Assembly: GCA_033764095.1 (NCBI GenBank)
Contig: JANRJF010000330.1
Span: 1-35,853 of the forward strand
Source of the DNA: JBDTMT01 sp033764095
GTDB taxonomy: Bacteria; Desulfobacterota; Binatia; HRBIN30; CADEER01
Direction of reading: 5' to 3'
Length of the DNA stretch: 35,853 bases
Shown one piece after another: positions 32,765 through 35,853 of the stretch. How positions within the stretch are numbered: the stretch's first letter is position 1; the number at the start of each line of letters is the position of its first letter. A program made the translations under genes and the position numbers. Under the pieces are notes generated by a model that saw only the letters and a list, made by a program, of their open reading frames with translations, searched no databases and had not been told where the DNA came from.

Positions 32765-35533
32765 ATGCCGACTGCTTTTCGGCGCCGCGTGGAGTCGAGA
32801 TCCAGGACCGCCGCGCGCCCAGCCGTCGCCGGCGTGACCGCCGCGAGCCGCCCCGTCGTGCCGACCGGGCGGGTGCGGCGCGAGAGCTGGGCCACCAGCC
32901 TCGGCTTTGCCCTCGCCTTCGCCCTGCTGGTCGCCAACGTCGTCCTCTCCTATCGCCAGATCACCAGCCTGGTCGCCGCCACCGACTGGGTGACCCACAC
33001 GCACCAGGTCTCGGAGCAGCTGAGCGACCTGCTCGGCGGGCTGGTGGACGTCGTCGGCAACGCGCGCGGTTACGCGCTCGGAGCCGAGGAGCGCTACCTG
33101 CGCCGCGCCGCCGCCGCCGCCGAGCGCGCCAACGGGGCCTTCGCCAGCCTGGATGGATTGGTGCGCGACAACCCGGTCCAGCGCGCGCGGCTCGAGCAGC
33201 TCGCGCCGCTGATCACCCGCCGCCTGCAGCTGGCCTCGGATACCATCGCCGCGCGCCGCACCGCCGGGTGGGCATCTCCGGCGGTCGTGGACCTGAGCCG
33301 CGACGCGACCGACGTGATGGACCAGATCCGACCGCTCCTCGCCGCCATGGCCGAGCAGGAGCGTGCACTGCTCGCCGAGCGCCTCGCGGCGCGCCAACAG
33401 GTGCTGCAGCGCACCCTGCTGGCGACCAGCGGCGGTGGGGCGCTCGCCGTCGCGCTGTTCGCGTTGGCCTGGCTGGCGCGCGGGCGCGACGTGCGGCGCC
33501 GCATCGCCGCCGACCGCGCGCTGCGCCAGCAGACCCACCTGCTGCACTCGGTGCTGGACAACATGGCCGAGGGCCTGATCGTGGTCGACACCCGGCCCGA
33601 GATCATCCTGTACAACCGCGCCGCGCACGACTGGTTCGGTGCCGCGCTCGCCGGTTCGGCGGCGGACTTCTCGCGCCGCTGCGACCTGCGCCTGCCCGAC
33701 GGCGTGACGCCGGCTGGCGCCGGCGATCTGCCGATCTCGCGCGCCCTGCGCGGCGAGGAGCGCGTGTGCACCGACGCCCTGCTGCTGCGCCCCAACGGCG
33801 ACGCCGTCTGGCTCAGCACCGCCGCCAGCCCGATCCGCGATGCCGACGGCGTGATCGTCGGGGCGCTGGCGGTGCTGCGCGACGTCACCGCGCGCACCCA
33901 CGACCAGGAGGCGCTGCGGCAGGCGCGCGACGCCGCCGAGGCCGCCAGCCGCGCCAAGAGCGAGTTCCTCGCCAACATGAGCCACGAGATCCGCACCCCG
34001 ATGAACGGCATCATCGGCATGACCGAGCTGGCGCTCGACACGTCGCTCGGCCCCGACCAGCGCCGCTACCTGGAGTTGGTGCAACATTCGGCGGAGTCGC
34101 TGCTGACGATCATCAACGACATCCTCGACTACTCGAAGATCGAGGCCGGCAAGCTGGCGCTCGATCCGGAACCGTTCGACCTGCCCGACACGCTCGACGC
34201 GGTCCTCAAGGGACTCTCGATCCGAGCGCAGCAGAAAGGGCTGGAGCTCACCGGCCGCATCGACGCCGAGGTCCCCGCCGCGCTGGTCGGCGACGCCGGC
34301 CGTCTCGGCCAGGTGCTGGTGAACCTGCTGGGCAACGCCGTCAAGTTCACCGAGACCGGCGACATCGCGGTCTCGGTCGGTCGCGACGGCGCCGACGCCG
34401 ACAGTGTCACGCTGCACTTCCGGGTCCGCGACACCGGCATCGGCATTCCGTCCGACCGCCAGGCGGCGATCTTCGACGCGTTCGTGCAGGCGGACAGCTC
34501 GACGACGCGACGGCATGGCGGCACCGGGCTGGGGCTCGGCATCGCGGCCCGGCTGGTCGCCCTGATGGGCGGACGGCTCTGGGTGGAGAGCCGCGTCGGC
34601 GCCGGCAGCACGTTCCATTTCACTGCCCGCTTCGCGCGCCACACCGCCGGGTTGCCGGCCGCCCCGCGCCTCCCCATCGATCTCGATGCCTGCCGCGCCC
34701 TGGTCGTCGACGACAACGACACCAACCGCGCGTTGCTCGTCGACCTGCTGCGCCGCTGGGGAATGCGCCCGACCGCGGTGGCCAGCGCCGCCGCCGCGCG
34801 CCGTGCTCTCGCCGCGCCCGCCGACGCGCCCTTCGCGCTGCTGCTGATCGACGTCTGCATGCCGGACGAGGACGGCTGGTCCTTGATCGGCTGGCTGCGC
34901 GATCAGCCGGCACAGCGCGACGCCGCGGTGCTGGTGATGTCGTCGATGCGCGAAGCCGGCGGAACCCGCCGCGCCCGGCAGCGGGGTGCCCAGGATCTGC
35001 TGCTCAAGCCGGTGAGCCCACGCGACCTGCTCGACGCGCTCGCGCGCCTCGCCGGCGGTGGCGCCGAATCCCGGTCGCCGGTGGCGCCGACCGCGTCGCG
35101 TCCGCCAGCCGCTGCCGGCCAGGCGCTGCGCGTGCTGGTGGCAGAGGACAACCCGGTCAACCAGGAGCTGATTCGCCGCCTGCTCGCCAAGCATGGCGAC
35201 GCCTGCGTGCTGGCCGGCGACGGTGTCGCCGCGCTGGCGCGCTGGCGCGCCGAGCCCTTCGACGTCGTGTTGATGGACATGCAGATGCCGGAGATGGACG
35301 GCTTCGCCACCACCGCCGCCATCCGCGCCGCCGAAGCCGCCAGCGGCGGCACCCCGGTGCCGATCATCGCGCTGACCGCGCATGCGATGGAGGGCGACCG
35401 CGAGCGCTGCCTGGCCGCCGGCATGGACGGCTACCTGAGCAAACCGCTGCGCAGCGGCGAGCTCTACGCGCTGCTCGACCAGCTCGCCGCACGCCTCGCG
35501 CCGCACCGTTTGCGCGCCGCCGGGGCGGACTGA
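32765..35533 (+). CDS. Hybrid sensor histidine kinase with CHASE3-like, PAS and two receiver domains
   Basis: The 922-residue inner-membrane sensor reads: TM1 (about 45-62), a periplasmic helical CHASE3-like domain (63-215), TM2 (about 222-240), PAS (265-375), HisKA with phospho-His407 in MSHEIRTPMNG, HATPase (about 510-630; NLLGNAVKFT, DTGIGIP, GGTGLGLGIA), REC1 with Asp696 (LLIDVCMPDEDGW), REC2 with Asp838 (VLMDMQMPEMDGF) and LSKPL lysine. The C-terminus lacks an Hpt domain, so the final relay partner is elsewhere. REC1 has DDNDTNR rather than the usual EDN but keeps the acidic pair. ATG 32765 is used; GTG 32834 is a plausible alternative because the first 23 residues are Arg-rich. No response regulator is adjacent. 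Confidence 0.9.
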   Translation: MPTAFRRRVESRSRTAARPAVAGVTAASRPVVPTGRVRRESWATSLGFALAFALLVANVVLSYRQITSLVAATDWVTHTHQVSEQLSDLLGGLVDVVGNARGYALGAEERYLRRAAAAAERANGAFASLDGLVRDNPVQRARLEQLAPLITRRLQLASDTIAARRTAGWASPAVVDLSRDATDVMDQIRPLLAAMAEQERALLAERLAARQQVLQRTLLATSGGGALAVALFALAWLARGRDVRRRIAADRALRQQTHLLHSVLDNMAEGLIVVDTRPEIILYNRAAHDWFGAALAGSAADFSRRCDLRLPDGVTPAGAGDLPISRALRGEERVCTDALLLRPNGDAVWLSTAASPIRDADGVIVGALAVLRDVTARTHDQEALRQARDAAEAASRAKSEFLANMSHEIRTPMNGIIGMTELALDTSLGPDQRRYLELVQHSAESLLTIINDILDYSKIEAGKLALDPEPFDLPDTLDAVLKGLSIRAQQKGLELTGRIDAEVPAALVGDAGRLGQVLVNLLGNAVKFTETGDIAVSVGRDGADADSVTLHFRVRDTGIGIPSDRQAAIFDAFVQADSSTTRRHGGTGLGLGIAARLVALMGGRLWVESRVGAGSTFHFTARFARHTAGLPAAPRLPIDLDACRALVVDDNDTNRALLVDLLRRWGMRPTAVASAAAARRALAAPADAPFALLLIDVCMPDEDGWSLIGWLRDQPAQRDAAVLVMSSMREAGGTRRARQRGAQDLLLKPVSPRDLLDALARLAGGGAESRSPVAPTASRPPAAAGQALRVLVAEDNPVNQELIRRLLAKHGDACVLAGDGVAALARWRAEPFDVVLMDMQMPEMDGFATTAAIRAAEAASGGTPVPIIALTAHAMEGDRERCLAAGMDGYLSKPLRSGELYALLDQLAARLAPHRLRAAGAD

Positions 35534-35644
35534 AGCGTTGCGCGACATGCGGCGCGGTCCTCTTGCACCACGCCGGCATTGCTGGGAAGGTCGGGCGTTC
35601 GATCGTCACCATCCCCACGACATTGCTCAAAGGAGACCCTCGTC

Positions 35645-35853
35645 ATGCGTGAAGCCGTCATCGTCGAAGCCGTCCGCACGCCGCTCGGGCGCGGCAAGGA
35701 GAATGGCGCCCTGCACGGCTGGCATCCCGCCGATCTCGCCGCCGAGACGCTGCGCGCCGTCGTCGAGCGCAGCAAGATCGATCCGGCGCTGGTCGAGGAC
35801 GTGATCATGGGCTGCGTCGGCCAGGTCGGCGAGCAGGGCATCAACATCGCCCG
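35645..35853 (+). CDS. Acetyl-CoA acyltransferase (thiolase), 5' end only
   Basis: The visible 69 residues match the thiolase N-terminus: MREAVIVEAVRTPLGRGKENG contains the (A/V)-x-R-T-P-(I/L)-G-(R/K) block, then HPADLAAETLRAVVERSKIDP and DVIMGCVGQVGEQGINIAR, where the family reads G-x-V-x-Q-x-G-x-Q. The catalytic Cys would lie about 20 residues past the window end. The enzyme cleaves or forms 3-ketoacyl-CoA. A strong RBS AAAGGAGA lies at 35629-35636, 8 nt before the ATG. The 110-nt gap upstream (35534-35644) shows no repeat element or clear promoter. Confidence 0.9.
   Translation, partial: MREAVIVEAVRTPLGRGKENGALHGWHPADLAAETLRAVVERSKIDPALVEDVIMGCVGQVGEQGINIA

Noticed and set aside
32618..35548. 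976-codon minus-strand frame opposite the histidine kinase
   Set aside because: No motif or leader; the plus strand carries full HisKA, HATPase and two receiver domains.

Overview
The window is a very GC-rich (about 70% by eye), gene-dense stretch of bacterial chromosome with no rRNA, tRNA, transposase, integrase or phage gene that I could recognise. Both ends cut through genes. Gene content suggests a soil or freshwater aerobic Gram-negative: many lipoproteins and secreted proteins, HflX, a quinoprotein amine dehydrogenase operon, hotdog thioesterases, PhyH and VOC proteins, a hybrid histidine kinase and a thiolase. Secreted Cys-rich proteins and a dockerin-like tail on a YVTN propeller make me think of Candidatus Binatota (Binatia) or a related former deltaproteobacterium. 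That placement is inference and needs a marker-gene search.

Layout. 1-1922 (minus): HflX GTPase overlapping a secreted Cys-containing protein. 2084-4768 (plus): large secreted alpha/beta hydrolase. 5010-6845 (minus): small hydrolase, SAM methyltransferase, TauE/SafE half-transporter. 6938-9810 (plus): GNAT, ClpP-like protease subunit with Asn at the catalytic Asp position, YegD-like Hsp70. 10068-10824 (minus): DUF4345 membrane protein and VOC protein. 10942-13803: DUF2959 lipoprotein, VIT family protein, bicupin, small lipoprotein. 13997-16969 (minus): HelD-like helicase, a 61-aa orphan, SMI1/KNR4-like protein. 17019-20430 (minus): overlapping TTQ amine dehydrogenase operon mauB-mauE-mauD-mauA-cytochrome c. 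20507-23652 (minus): DUF2889 protein, two hotdog thioesterases, DGQHR protein. 24023-35853 (plus): hemerythrin-like protein, cation/proton antiporter, DUF3108 protein, PhyH dioxygenase plus secreted partner, YVTN propeller, hybrid histidine kinase, start of a thiolase.

How genes work together. The amine dehydrogenase operon is a complete periplasmic oxidation module: large subunit, light chain carrying the TTQ cofactor, MauE and MauD for its disulfides, and a c-type cytochrome as likely electron acceptor. Its light chain has the 14-cysteine pattern I associate with aromatic amine dehydrogenase, so the substrate is open.

The most unusual feature is the intergenic DNA. Most gaps are filled by short palindromic elements whose arms are built from iterated 7-bp or 8-bp units, in several unrelated sequence families. 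They sit on or within about 20 nt of stop codons, and several supply the stop codon. One family lies at both ends of the DUF3108 gene and seems to supply its start and stop codons. Another has been absorbed into mauD as a three-unit, 9-residue-repeat tail without breaking the overlap with mauA. A 167-bp element occurs twice, each time between convergent genes. I regard this stop-codon-anchored repeat system as the best candidate for something new here.
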